Positions 37,451-45,577 of a stretch of DNA of 45,577 nucleotides are shown one piece after another. Source of the stretch: an uncultured Arsenicibacter sp. (GTDB taxonomy: Bacteria > Bacteroidota > Bacteroidia > Cytophagales > Spirosomataceae); the NCBI RefSeq assembly GCF_945952095.1, contig NZ_CAMFHL010000031.1:1-45577 (forward strand), in the 5' to 3' direction. The notes under the pieces were generated by a model. That model saw only the letters and a program-made list of their open reading frames with translations, did no database searches and was not told where the DNA came from. The position numbers and the translations under genes are program-made. The first letter of the stretch is position 1. Every line of letters begins with the position of its first letter.

Positions 37451-38473
37451 TTAAAATACACCTCTTGCCGTAGTCCGGATGCGGCACAGATACATATCGG
37501 CGGTGATGTAAAGCGTTGATCCATCGTCACCCCAGCCGCAGTTAGCCGTATTTTCGCCGATATCAATATGCCCCAGCAGCGTTCCGTCCGGCGCGATAAT
37601 AAACACACCCCGCGGGCCTGATGTCCAGATATTACCGTCTTTATCCGCCTTCAGCCCGTCGGGTGCACCTTTGAGCCCATACTTCTCCAGTGCCTTCATG
37701 TCGTAGAACACCTTACCGGCTCCGATACTCCCGTCTGCCTTGATCGGATAGGCCATAATTACCGGCCGGTTCACATCTGACTGGGCAACATACAGCGTTT
37801 TTTCGTCAGGCGCCAGCGCAATGCCGTTGGGCCGCGTCAGGTCATTAACCAGTAGAGATACCTCCCCTGCGGGCGCAATGCGGTAAACGCCGAACAGCGG
37901 GGTCTCGCGGGTCGGGTCGTTTTCTTTCAGCGGCATGCCATAGGGAGGATCCGTAAAGTAGTAGCTGCCATTCGAATGAGCCACCACATCGTTAGGGCTA
38001 TTGAAACGCTTGCCCTGAAAGTTATCGGCCAGCGTCCGTTTTCCGCCCTGTCCGGTCAGCGGCAAGGCGGCAACACGCCGGTCGCCGTGCTCACAGGAAA
38101 TCAGCCGCCCGCTGGCATCAATCGTCAGGCCGTTGGAGCCTGGTTCATCGCCGTAGGGTGCCACGCCGGTATAGCCCGACGGCTTCATAAACGGCGTCAG
38201 TCCGTCTTTTTCTGTCCATTTGTAGATGGTATTCTGCGGCACATCCGAGAACAGGAGGAAATTACCGTTTTTGACCCAGACCGGCCCTTCTGACCAGACA
38301 AAGCCCGAGGCCAGTACCTCAACCGGGGCATCTTTAGCAATCAGTTTATCGAGCCGGGCATCGTAGCGGGTAACTTTGCCAATGGTTGGAAAATGAGCCG
38401 TTTGGGCATATGCAGAGGCGCTCAGCAACGCCAGGCTCAGCGCAGTAAACAGGGGTAGAAAACGGGTTATCAT
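37451..38473 (-). CDS. Secreted SMP-30/gluconolactonase-like protein
   Basis: A 340-residue exported six-bladed propeller protein of the SMP-30/gluconolactonase/LRE family, probably hydrolysing a sugar lactone in the periplasm. The signal peptide ends SAYAQ. Motifs include WSEGPVWVKNGNFLLFSDV (metal-binding Glu), GDEPGSNGLTID, FNSPNDVVAHSNGSYYFTD (metal-binding Asn), RPNGIALAPDEKTLYVAQSD and GAPDGLKADKDGNIW (catalytic Asp region). Downstream of, and on the same strand as, the ROK regulator with a 115-base gap, so they may be functionally linked. Substrate unknown. Confidence 0.9.
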   Translation of the reverse strand: MITRFLPLFTALSLALLSASAYAQTAHFPTIGKVTRYDARLDKLIAKDAPVEVLASGFVWSEGPVWVKNGNFLLFSDVPQNTIYKWTEKDGLTPFMKPSGYTGVAPYGDEPGSNGLTIDASGRLISCEHGDRRVAALPLTGQGGKRTLADNFQGKRFNSPNDVVAHSNGSYYFTDPPYGMPLKENDPTRETPLFGVYRIAPAGEVSLLVNDLTRPNGIALAPDEKTLYVAQSDVNRPVIMAYPIKADGSIGAGKVFYDMKALEKYGLKGAPDGLKADKDGNIWTSGPRGVFIIAPDGTLLGHIDIGENTANCGWGDDGSTLYITADMYLCRIRTTARGVF

Positions 38474-38588
38474 GCGGTTCAGGAATTTTACAGCAACTTA
38501 CGAAGAATCCGGTTTGCCGGCTATTCTTTATTACCTGAAACCCTGAATTCCCGGCGCTGTAAGACGTTTAGGCCCTGAGAATAAGCCA

Positions 38589-39803
38589 TCAGGGTATCTG
38601 CTCCTGATCGAGCAGGCTCTGCATGACAAACGCGTGGGCACCGGCCAGTTTGGCCATTTCGCCGAGCTGTGAAATTTCAATCGACAGGTTATTGCGGTAA
38701 TCAGCCAGGCAGTATTTATCAATGGCCTGTTCGATTGGCCGGCGGATGAGCTTATCAGCTTTGGCCAGCACCCCGTTAATGATAATCCGCTCGGGGTTGA
38801 AGAGGTGTACGGCAATCGACAGGCCACGGCCGAGTTCACTGCCGATCTCGGTCAGCATGTCAATGGCGAAGGCATCACCGGCGTTGGCCTGGTCAATTAC
38901 GGTTTCAACGTCAATGTTGTCAACCGCTTCTTCGGCCAGTTTGGAAATGCGGCCCTCCAGCAGCCCGGCTTTCACGCGCTGGATGAGCGCATAGGCAGAG
39001 GCCATCGTGTCGAGGCAACCTACCTTACCACAGTAGCACAACTGCCCGCTTTCCTGAATCTGAATATGTCCCAGCTCACCGGCAAAACCCGAGGCACCCT
39101 GCAGCAGTTCGCCGTTCAGGATAGCCGCCAGACCAATCCCCCAGTCAATGTTAATCGACAGGACGTGGTTTTTGCCCTTGGCCAGTCCGAACCGGTGTTC
39201 GCCGAGAATGGTCGCTTTCGTATCATTCAGGAGGTAGGTCGGCGCATTAAACAGCTCCTGCAACAGGTCGGTAAGCGAGTAGTTGGGATGATTCAGGTGC
39301 GGGTAGGTATAGTTGATGCCACGGGCCGGATCAATCAGGCCGGGCAGCGCTACACCGACACCGATGACATGCAGATTACGGGCGTCGGCCTCACGGACAA
39401 TCTGCTCCAGCGGCTCGCGCAGAATCGACAGAAACGTTTCAGAGTCGTCCAGGTGCAGATCTGCATCCAGACGATATAAGACCTGATTGGCCAGATTAAA
39501 GATAATCAGCTTAACGTCGTGCCGGTTAATGTCGGCCACAATCGTAACATGGCGGGCAGGATCAAGCGCGAATAAGGACGGTTTACGGCCGAACTGGGCA
39601 GTACCGGTTCCTACACCATGCGCCCACTGCCCGATATTCAGTTCCTCAACCAGGGCCGTAACCGAAGGGATACTGGTGTGTAAAACAGTAGCCAGCTGCG
39701 ACAAGGTCCGCGGACCTGACCGGTAAAGCTCGTTAATGATATTCCGTTTTAACTTATTCTTTTTCGCATCGATGACCGAAAAAACCGCGTTGTCTTGCAT
39801 CAT
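38589..39803 (-). CDS. ROK family transcriptional regulator (NagC/XylR type)
   Basis: A 404-residue sugar-responsive regulator. The N-terminal winged helix (about 12-75; KLKRNIINELYRSGPRTLSQLA) is followed by a ROK domain. It contains the zinc-binding ELGHIQI His and CYCGKVGCLDTMAS cysteines, plus NDTKATILGE with the sugar-binding Asp. The kinase-type ATP loop DxGGT is missing (VADINRHDVKLIIF instead), which supports a regulatory rather than a kinase role. Start at ATG 39803; a second ATG follows directly. Candidate targets are the downstream SMP-30 gene and its own promoter, where an inverted repeat overlaps the -7 element. Confidence 0.92.
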   Translation of the reverse strand: MMQDNAVFSVIDAKKNKLKRNIINELYRSGPRTLSQLATVLHTSIPSVTALVEELNIGQWAHGVGTGTAQFGRKPSLFALDPARHVTIVADINRHDVKLIIFNLANQVLYRLDADLHLDDSETFLSILREPLEQIVREADARNLHVIGVGVALPGLIDPARGINYTYPHLNHPNYSLTDLLQELFNAPTYLLNDTKATILGEHRFGLAKGKNHVLSINIDWGIGLAAILNGELLQGASGFAGELGHIQIQESGQLCYCGKVGCLDTMASAYALIQRVKAGLLEGRISKLAEEAVDNIDVETVIDQANAGDAFAIDMLTEIGSELGRGLSIAVHLFNPERIIINGVLAKADKLIRRPIEQAIDKYCLADYRNNLSIEISQLGEMAKLAGAHAFVMQSLLDQEQIP

Positions 39804-39883
39804 GTTAACCTTGTAAGCAACAGCCCATCGGGCATTTTCTGCTCCGGCGAAACCGCCTTTAATATGTTCAGGAAAGTCAGTAG

Positions 39884-39909
39884 CACCAAATTTACCAACT
39901 ATTTTGGTG
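39884..39909 (-). promoter_or_regulatory. -7 element with overlapping inverted repeat upstream of the ROK gene
   Basis: CACCAAA (39884-39890) and TTTGGTG (39903-39909) form a perfect 7-bp inverted repeat with a 12-nt spacer. On the minus strand TAAATTTG (39894-39887), an exact match to TAnnTTTG, overlaps the left arm. The arrangement suits autoregulation by the ROK protein, but no -33 TTG is evident. Confidence 0.4.
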
Positions 39910-39999
39910 ATCCCTCAGCCTAATTTAATACTATTTTATCTCCTCATCAGAATAATTTCCTGTATGACACTTATCATATTGTGCTCATATACAGCGAAT

Positions 40000-41328
40000 T
40001 CATTTCCGTGTACTTAATAAAGGGCGGCCACCGGCGTTCTTTACTCTATTAATGACGTATTGTCCTATCGAACGACCTTGTTTCTGACCGTTTTCGATGG
40101 CATCCCGATAATGAATGCCCCCATACAGCCGGGACACCGAAGCCTCTTCCGCCGCCTGCCGGAATGAGACAAAGGTTCGGGACGGCAGGTCAAAAATCTC
40201 TTCGGTTGTATCAGTAAACCGGAACGAATCGCCCAGGAAATAGGTCAGCACTTCGGCGGCAGCCGTGGAAATGACACTGTGTCCGCTGGTATATTCGGGG
40301 AAGGGCGGTGTCTGCAATAACGGTTGCCAGCGTACGTCGATCAGGCGGTTGATGACCGTTTCGGGCCGGATCCGGTTGCTGCGGAATTTTTCGTCCCAGC
40401 AGCTGATAAAACTATCCCGCAGCGTCATCGCTACCAGCGAATGAATATATACCGCCTGTTCGAACGGCAGTTTTGCCTGCGCCGCAACCTGACTCGTAAT
40501 GTTAATCCAGTGCCCGCCCGGACTGATTTTTTTAAACCCGATCGACATATGGCCTGCCGTATTGATGGCAAACGGGTTACAGTCCCAGTACGACGCAATC
40601 AACCGTTGCGCAGGGGTCAGGTTCCGTCCCGTCTGGTAGACTTCCTGCACCAGCTTGCCGAACGGGCTGTTCATGTCGGCATCATACGCAACCGGTGGTT
40701 CGGGTTTGAACTGGCTGCAACTGTCAATGAGCATCGGGCGGATAATGCGCCAGTGCGGCTCAATGGCTTCGATATAACCGGGCGGTGTCGGATACCAGTA
40801 GCCGTCTTTTTTGGTCGGCCGGTAGCGGAGGTACGAACTTAGCTTCTGGTAATTATCACCGGCGGCGTAGGCCGCCACGGCTTTTGCCACCTCCACACCG
40901 GCCTGCCTGGCTGCGTCTGTTTCAGCCGCCGTGTATCCTTCCTTACGCAGGTCTGCCGTTAGCTTCTGCACACCAGCTTCCAGGGTGCTGCCCGACGGCA
41001 GCAGCAGCCGGCCGGTTTCGAGCATACAGTACAGGGCCGCCATCTGGTGATTACAGGTTGCCGGTACCGACGACGCCAGATCGGGCAGGTTCCGGATCAG
41101 CTGCGACGGCATCACAACCGACGGATCTTTTTTCGCCACAATCGCGTGGCTGCCCAGTAAACAGTAACTGTAAAAACGACTCGCCGCCGGTGGGTTCACC
41201 ACATCATGAATCATCACCATTGTCAGCGCAAAAACCGTCGGCTGCAGGTGTTTCTGCATCGCCGGCTTCGGTGCGCTGAACACAAGCCGGCTCCAGCACA
41301 ACAAACAAATAACAAGAAACTGCCTCAT
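40000..41328 (-). CDS. Vanadium-dependent haloperoxidase-like protein (PAP2 superfamily)
   Basis: A 442-residue exported protein (signal sequence about 1-19) with the vanadate-binding motifs of the vanadium haloperoxidase/PAP2 superfamily in order. K-x6-RP is at Lys314-Pro322 (KFRSNRIRP), followed by EYTSGHS with His350, and SRLYGGIHYRD with Arg400 and His406. The family oxidises halides with peroxide or acts as an acid phosphatase; which of these applies here cannot be read from the motifs. The start codon overlaps the stop of the FG-GAP/ASPIC gene (ATGA), so the two are translationally coupled and probably act together in the periplasm or at the cell surface. Confidence 0.9.
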   Translation of the reverse strand: MRQFLVICLLCWSRLVFSAPKPAMQKHLQPTVFALTMVMIHDVVNPPAASRFYSYCLLGSHAIVAKKDPSVVMPSQLIRNLPDLASSVPATCNHQMAALYCMLETGRLLLPSGSTLEAGVQKLTADLRKEGYTAAETDAARQAGVEVAKAVAAYAAGDNYQKLSSYLRYRPTKKDGYWYPTPPGYIEAIEPHWRIIRPMLIDSCSQFKPEPPVAYDADMNSPFGKLVQEVYQTGRNLTPAQRLIASYWDCNPFAINTAGHMSIGFKKISPGGHWINITSQVAAQAKLPFEQAVYIHSLVAMTLRDSFISCWDEKFRSNRIRPETVINRLIDVRWQPLLQTPPFPEYTSGHSVISTAAAEVLTYFLGDSFRFTDTTEEIFDLPSRTFVSFRQAAEEASVSRLYGGIHYRDAIENGQKQGRSIGQYVINRVKNAGGRPLLSTRK

Positions 41329-44300
41329 GGCTGATTTAATTTATAGACCTGTAACGGCAGGTAAGACGCCCCGATCACCAGTGTTTTTTGCCGGTTTACC
41401 TCCAGTTCCAGCACCGACTTAACATCGCCGACAACCGTCAGACCAGAGGCCGGTTGTGCCACATACCTGAATTCACCTTTGCCGTTACCCAGCAGCAGGC
41501 ACCCGTAATTAGCATCCATACTGCCGATTTTCAGGCGGTTGTCTGACTTATTGCCCAGCAGCAGCAGATCCGTGTTGCCATCCTGATCAACATCCTGAAC
41601 GAGCAGGTTGGTGACCGGCGAAAACTGGGCCTGTACCGGCAGCACCCGCTTGTCGAACGCAGTACCGGAGGTGCTCAGGTAACAAACCGTCTGCGGCTCA
41701 GTCACACTCAGTTTTTTTGCCCGGCCCAGCTCCTCTGCGGTCAGAATGCGGTCGATGGTGGCGTCGGCATAATCTTTATAAAAGCCGAACCGCTTACGCA
41801 TGGCATAAATCTGGTCGTTCAGCTCGTCGCGGCTCACGAACGGGTACATCCTGCCCTGCACGTAAAAGCAGAAGAACGGGTCGATGGAGCCGTTGTTGTC
41901 GAAATCAGCATAGATCAGTTCGGCCGGCTCGTTCTGCGAAAAACGGAGCTGCGAATTCGTCCCTAGATTCCCGGCAATGATGTCGGGTTTATTGTCCTTA
42001 TTCACGTCGGCAATGGCAATGGACTGCCAGAAGCCTTTATCCTCCGTTCTGAAATACTGCGCTGTCTGATCGGTAAAGCCGGTCGTTGTGTTCAGTAACA
42101 CCCGTACCGCCATGAACTCGCCGCACACAACCAGATCGTTCCGGCCATCGCCGTTCATGTCGGCCCACCTGGCGTCGGTAACCATCCCGAGGCTGGCATA
42201 TGGTCCGTCGACAAGCTGGAACTGCCCTTTGCCGTTGTTCCGCAACAGGTACGACTGCGGCGTTTCCGGATAGCGGCCCGGAATGACCCGCCCGCCGACA
42301 AACAGATCCATATCCCCGTCGTTGTCATAATCGCATGCCCGGACACATGACTTACTGCTGGCCGTCAGATCCGGCAACGCACCCGGCGACGGGACTAAAC
42401 GGCCTTTCCCGTCGTTCAGGAACAACTCATCCTGCAACGAAGCCGATCCTGCTTCAAATAACGAATAACCGCCTTTGGCCACGTACAGGTCATCAAAGCC
42501 GTCGCCGTTGACATCCACAAAAACGGCGGCTGACACTGTTGAGGCCGACTCATCCCCGATTACCAGATCAGGGATTGGCAGGAAGGTTCCGTTGGCCTGC
42601 TGCACCAGCACCATGCCCTGTTTTTTCTGGTCGCCGCTCACAAACAAATCCGGCAGACCATCTTTGTTCACGTCGCCTTTGGCCAGCACCGGCCCCGTGT
42701 GCGAATACATCCACAACATCAGCGGCTGCCGCTTAAAATCATTTTCGGCATAGCCTTCGTGCATGTAGTTCAGGATCGGCCGTGCCCGCTGAAAGACGGG
42801 TTTTACCGCACTGATAACCGGCGTTCGTTTAGCGGCGTTAGCGGCCTGTTCAACATCCAGCAGCGTATTAGCCCGCATGCCGGGTATAACCTCGGTCGCC
42901 TGATCCGGCCAGATAATCCGTATCGAATCTACCTGCGTGGCACTGCCTAATCCGAAATGCAGCACCGGTGCCTGGGTTGACAGGTAGCCGCGAACCGGAC
43001 TCAGCTCCTGGTATTGCTGCTGCCCGCCCGCATACACCGTTACCCGCGCCCCGATGCCCCCGTTTTTGGGATTCGCAGCCTTAAGCCGGATCTGGATATA
43101 CCCGTTAGCGGTTTGCTCACGGGCCATGTTCCGGTAGATGTAGGCCGGTTCGTTGATGTTGTTGACGATCAGTTCAAGGTCGCCGTCATTGTCCAGATCG
43201 GCATAGGCGGCCCCGCCCGAAATCGATGGGATATCAATGCCCCATTCCTTTTGTTTGTTGGCAAACGTCAGGTCGTGATTATTGCGGAAAATATAGTTCG
43301 GCACCTTGGTCGACGGCATGGCCTTGACCAGATCCATCAGCTGAACCGGCTCACGGTTGATCGCCTGCTTGATTTTATAATCGCCCCAATAGCGCAGGAA
43401 GTCCTTGTTGGTATAATCGCGGAGGTAGCCGTTGGTGATGAACAGGTCTTTATAGCCATCGTTATCGAAATCGGCCAGCAGCGGTGCCCAGCTCCAGTCG
43501 GTGTTCGACACCCCGGCCGCCTGCGCAATCTCGCTGAAGGTGCCGTTGCCGTTGTTCAGCTGGAGCATGTTGCGCATGTATTGCCGTTGTAAACCCTGCT
43601 GCTGCATGAGCTCAAACGACTCATAATTTTCCTGCAGTTGCAGCAGTTTCTGCCGCCGGTTATCTTCCGGCAACATATCGAGCGACATGATATCCGGCAG
43701 GCCGTCGTTGTTGTAGTCGGCAATATCGACACCCATCGAAAACTGGGGCAGGTGCCGGAACCACTGCGTGGTTTCATCGCGGAAGGTGCCGTTGCGCTGG
43801 TTGATGTACAGGTAGTCGGGTTCGTTGTAGTCGTTGGTGACGTAGAGGTCGGTCCAGCCATCGCCGTTGACATCGGACACGGCCACACCGAGGCCAAAGG
43901 TCAGCGGGTACTGGTGAATACCGGCCTGTTTCGAGACATCGGTAAAGTGATTATTATCGTTCCGGAAGAGCTTGTTTCCGGCCAGCGGGTCTGTTTCAAG
44001 GTGTAGTTTGGCGAGCTCAAGGTTATCGTACTTTTTAACGTTGTGGTTGAGCAGGAACATGTCCAGATCGCCATCCCGGTCATAGTCAAAAAAAACGGCC
44101 TGTGTGCTGTAGCCCGGATCGTCGAGGCCATACGCCTGTGCTTTCTCCACAAAGCGGGGCGTGCTGCCCGGAGTACCACCCTGATTGATAAACAGCTGGT
44201 TGCGGCGTTTAGTCTCGTCGGTTTTACCGGAATAACAGATGTAAATATCCAGCCAGCCGTCGCCGTTGACATCGGCCAGGCTGACGCCCGTTTTCCAGCC

Positions 44301-44654
44301 ACCGGGCCGGCCGCCGAGCTGCGGGGCGGCTTCTTTGGTAATGTCTTTAAAGGTCAGTTTCCCGGTATTCAGGAAGAGCTGATTGGGTTTCATATTGGCC
44401 GTAAAAAACAGGTCGGCCAGACCATCATTATTCAGGTCACCGGCCGCCACGCCGGCGCCGTTAAAAAAGTACTCATAGGCCAGTACGTTCAGGCTTTCCG
44501 TCTCGTCGATGGTATTGACAAAACGAACGTGTGTCTGCTCGGGCGGGAGAAGTTTAAACAGCGGCTGGGCCACCGTTGGAGAGAGCACCGGCAGACAAAA
44601 ACCCCACGTCAGCAGTATGCGACGCAATTTCAGTAAGTAGCAACGCGGAGACAT
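41325..44654 (-). CDS. CRTAC1-like FG-GAP/VCBS repeat protein with ASPIC/UnbV domain
   Basis: A 1109-residue exported protein. A signal sequence (about 1-29) precedes FG-GAP/VCBS propeller repeats carrying about 14 calcium-binding-type motifs such as DLNNDGLADLF, DVNGDGWLDIY, DYDRDGDLDMF and DVNKDGLPDLF. They fall in two sets, separated by an ASPIC/UnbV domain at about 525-600 (NGGIGARVTVYAGGQQQYQE, GYLSTQAPVLHFGLG, VDSIRIIWP). It is probably a calcium-stabilised surface or periplasmic binding protein; the ligand is unknown. Its stop overlaps the haloperoxidase start. It lies 91 bases after the SusD-like gene, with a terminator between them. Confidence 0.92.
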   Translation of the reverse strand: MSPRCYLLKLRRILLTWGFCLPVLSPTVAQPLFKLLPPEQTHVRFVNTIDETESLNVLAYEYFFNGAGVAAGDLNNDGLADLFFTANMKPNQLFLNTGKLTFKDITKEAAPQLGGRPGGWKTGVSLADVNGDGWLDIYICYSGKTDETKRRNQLFINQGGTPGSTPRFVEKAQAYGLDDPGYSTQAVFFDYDRDGDLDMFLLNHNVKKYDNLELAKLHLETDPLAGNKLFRNDNNHFTDVSKQAGIHQYPLTFGLGVAVSDVNGDGWTDLYVTNDYNEPDYLYINQRNGTFRDETTQWFRHLPQFSMGVDIADYNNDGLPDIMSLDMLPEDNRRQKLLQLQENYESFELMQQQGLQRQYMRNMLQLNNGNGTFSEIAQAAGVSNTDWSWAPLLADFDNDGYKDLFITNGYLRDYTNKDFLRYWGDYKIKQAINREPVQLMDLVKAMPSTKVPNYIFRNNHDLTFANKQKEWGIDIPSISGGAAYADLDNDGDLELIVNNINEPAYIYRNMAREQTANGYIQIRLKAANPKNGGIGARVTVYAGGQQQYQELSPVRGYLSTQAPVLHFGLGSATQVDSIRIIWPDQATEVIPGMRANTLLDVEQAANAAKRTPVISAVKPVFQRARPILNYMHEGYAENDFKRQPLMLWMYSHTGPVLAKGDVNKDGLPDLFVSGDQKKQGMVLVQQANGTFLPIPDLVIGDESASTVSAAVFVDVNGDGFDDLYVAKGGYSLFEAGSASLQDELFLNDGKGRLVPSPGALPDLTASSKSCVRACDYDNDGDMDLFVGGRVIPGRYPETPQSYLLRNNGKGQFQLVDGPYASLGMVTDARWADMNGDGRNDLVVCGEFMAVRVLLNTTTGFTDQTAQYFRTEDKGFWQSIAIADVNKDNKPDIIAGNLGTNSQLRFSQNEPAELIYADFDNNGSIDPFFCFYVQGRMYPFVSRDELNDQIYAMRKRFGFYKDYADATIDRILTAEELGRAKKLSVTEPQTVCYLSTSGTAFDKRVLPVQAQFSPVTNLLVQDVDQDGNTDLLLLGNKSDNRLKIGSMDANYGCLLLGNGKGEFRYVAQPASGLTVVGDVKSVLELEVNRQKTLVIGASYLPLQVYKLNQP

Positions 44655-44693
44655 GCTTCCTGGATTGACTTGATAAGTCGCTAAAGATAAAAA

Positions 44694-44732
44694 AAAAGGA
44701 CAAGGCCCTCACAGGGAGGTCCTTGTCCTTTT
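44694..44732 (-). terminator. Intrinsic terminator after the SusD-like gene
   Basis: A 12-bp perfect stem (AAAAGGACAAGG at 44694-44705 with CCTTGTCCTTTT at 44721-44732). A 15-nt loop contains a further CCCT/AGGG pairing. A T-run of nine or more follows on the minus strand. It separates the SusD-like transcript from the FG-GAP gene, although read-through remains possible. Confidence 0.88.
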
Positions 44733-44745
44733 CAGACAGGCAGGC

Positions 44746-45577
44746 TTATTTATCCCACCAAACGCGGGATGCCCATACGTCACCACCGGTCAGTTTACCA
44801 ACCGCTAATTTATAGCTGTCGGTATTCAGCGTGGCTTCGCTTGTCGGGTATGGCTGACGGCGCGGAATGGCACCGTTTGAGAAGTTACCCGTGTAGTTTA
44901 CCGGTGTCAGCACCGGGAAGCCCGAACGCTTCCAGTTGTTCCATGCTTCCACGAAATTCAGCACCGTACCTTCAGTAGCCCAGTACTGCTCGTTGATTTG
45001 TTTCAGGGGGTTAGCAGTGCCCAGCGGGTTAGCGGTAGCATAGGCGTCAGCCGTAGCAGCATCGATCGCAGCCGCAGCGCCAAAGCGTGACAACATCTGA
45101 ACACCGGCCGAAACGGCGTTTTTGTAGTGAGCCGCAGCCGTACCCGGTACACTGAAACCACGGGTTACCGCTTCTGCCAGCAACAGTTCTGTTTCAGCGT
45201 ATGTCAGCACAAAGAACGGCATTGACTGCGAGCGGTAGATGAATGCCGGCCGCGAGTATTTGCCGATCGGCGTAACGTCTGCACCCGAACCGTTAGCGCC
45301 CGGATAGCCCGGAGATTTTGAGATGTCGGTAGCACCACCATTCAGATCATAGCCGTTTGGTAAACCAACCTGTACGGAAGCATCTGAGATACCACCCGTC
45401 ATCAGCTGGTTAGCCGCCAGACCGGCAGCCGGTACTTCGGCTACTTTAGACAGACGCGGGTCGTTGGTCGACTTCAGGAAGTCGATAAACGTTTTGCTCC
45501 AGCGTACCTGATACACGTCAGCCGCTGTAATCAGCGCTGAACCGCTGCCGTTTGCATAACCGTTTGCGTTATCGGCC
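44746..45577 (-). CDS. SusD/RagB-like nutrient-binding outer-membrane lipoprotein, 5' end outside window
   Basis: The C-terminal 276 residues of a SusD-like protein; the reading frame is open to the window edge with no stop, so the start lies beyond 45577. Features: SMPFFVLTYAETELLLAEAV (the helical TPR-like segment), QYWATEGTVLNFVEAWNNWK, PRRQPYPTSEATLN and the ending ASRVWWDK. These are typical of the SusD-like group that pairs with SusC-type TonB receptors to capture oligomers at the surface. A SusC gene is expected just upstream, outside the window. Followed by a strong terminator and then the FG-GAP and haloperoxidase genes. Confidence 0.9.
   Translation of the reverse strand, partial: ADNANGYANGSGSALITAADVYQVRWSKTFIDFLKSTNDPRLSKVAEVPAAGLAANQLMTGGISDASVQVGLPNGYDLNGGATDISKSPGYPGANGSGADVTPIGKYSRPAFIYRSQSMPFFVLTYAETELLLAEAVTRGFSVPGTAAAHYKNAVSAGVQMLSRFGAAAAIDAATADAYATANPLGTANPLKQINEQYWATEGTVLNFVEAWNNWKRSGFPVLTPVNYTGNFSNGAIPRRQPYPTSEATLNTDSYKLAVGKLTGGDVWASRVWWDK

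Noticed and set aside
9154..45577. The hybrid two-component protein as regulator of the SusD/haloperoxidase locus.
   Set aside because: They are 31 kb apart with many unrelated operons between. Such regulators usually act on adjacent loci, and the nearby 21-bp repeats are the better candidate target.
1..45577. tRNA genes, rRNA genes, insertion sequences, prophage and riboswitches.
   Set aside because: Reading the intergenic regions showed no cloverleaf with CCA-type end, no transposase or integrase motif and no riboswitch core that I could recognise. Weak elements could be missed without a covariance-model search.

Overview
The window reads as chromosomal DNA of a GC-moderate Bacteroidota member, most likely order Cytophagales (Spirosoma-like). 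The signs are a SusD-type lipoprotein gene, a hybrid two-component regulator, sensor proteins with periplasmic propellers, a GSCFA protein, TonB-linked outer-membrane proteins, promoter-like sequences of the Bacteroidota type (TTG, 17-20 nt, TAnnTTTG), and many short palindromic intergenic repeats. I recognise no transposase, integrase, tRNA, rRNA or CRISPR array. No gene-free stretch exceeds about 270 bases.

Layout. 1-7.9 kb (minus): gyrB, a large secreted tricorn-like S41 protease, then tsaE, an alanine-dehydrogenase-like gene and a small hypothetical gene in one probable operon. 8.0-9.0 kb (plus): a Gfo/Idh/MocA oxidoreductase. 9.2-14.8 kb: a 1408-residue hybrid two-component protein divergent from a secreted polyglycine protein, with a four-unit 21-bp tandem repeat between them. 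14.9-22.3 kb: a TonB-receptor-like outer-membrane protein, two small lipoproteins, and a propeller histidine kinase with its NarL/LuxR response regulator. A 26-bp motif with an inverted repeat recurs upstream of both the outer-membrane protein and the kinase. 22.4-26.0 kb: phosphoglucomutase, divergent from two DUF2975 membrane proteins and a YozG-like HTH protein. 26.1-32.6 kb (minus): a long Ddl-like ATP-grasp ligase; the operon GSCFA-mrp-nifU; the ribosomal operon rpsF-rpsR-rplI; a membrane-anchored coiled-coil protein. 32.7-33.9 kb (plus): yggS-type PLP protein and DUF423. 34.0-39.8 kb (minus): the rod-shape pair mrdA-rodA, a secreted SMP-30 lactonase-like protein and a ROK regulator. 40.0-45.6 kb (minus): vanadium-dependent haloperoxidase and a CRTAC1/ASPIC-UnbV FG-GAP protein with overlapping stop and start codons, downstream of a SusD-like gene cut by the window edge.

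Most genes are housekeeping: DNA topology, t6A tRNA modification, Fe-S assembly, ribosome, cell wall and sugar phosphate metabolism. The accessory interest lies in three places. The first is the kinase/regulator/outer-membrane-protein set with a shared candidate operator. The second is the hybrid regulator and polyglycine protein around AraC-like 21-bp repeats. The third is the SusD, FG-GAP and haloperoxidase locus. A fourth theme is the dense set of palindromic intergenic repeats. Three of them begin at, or contain, the stop codon of the adjacent gene, and one appears to act as both a terminator and the -33 element of the ribosomal operon.

All assignments are by reading motifs; no database search was run.
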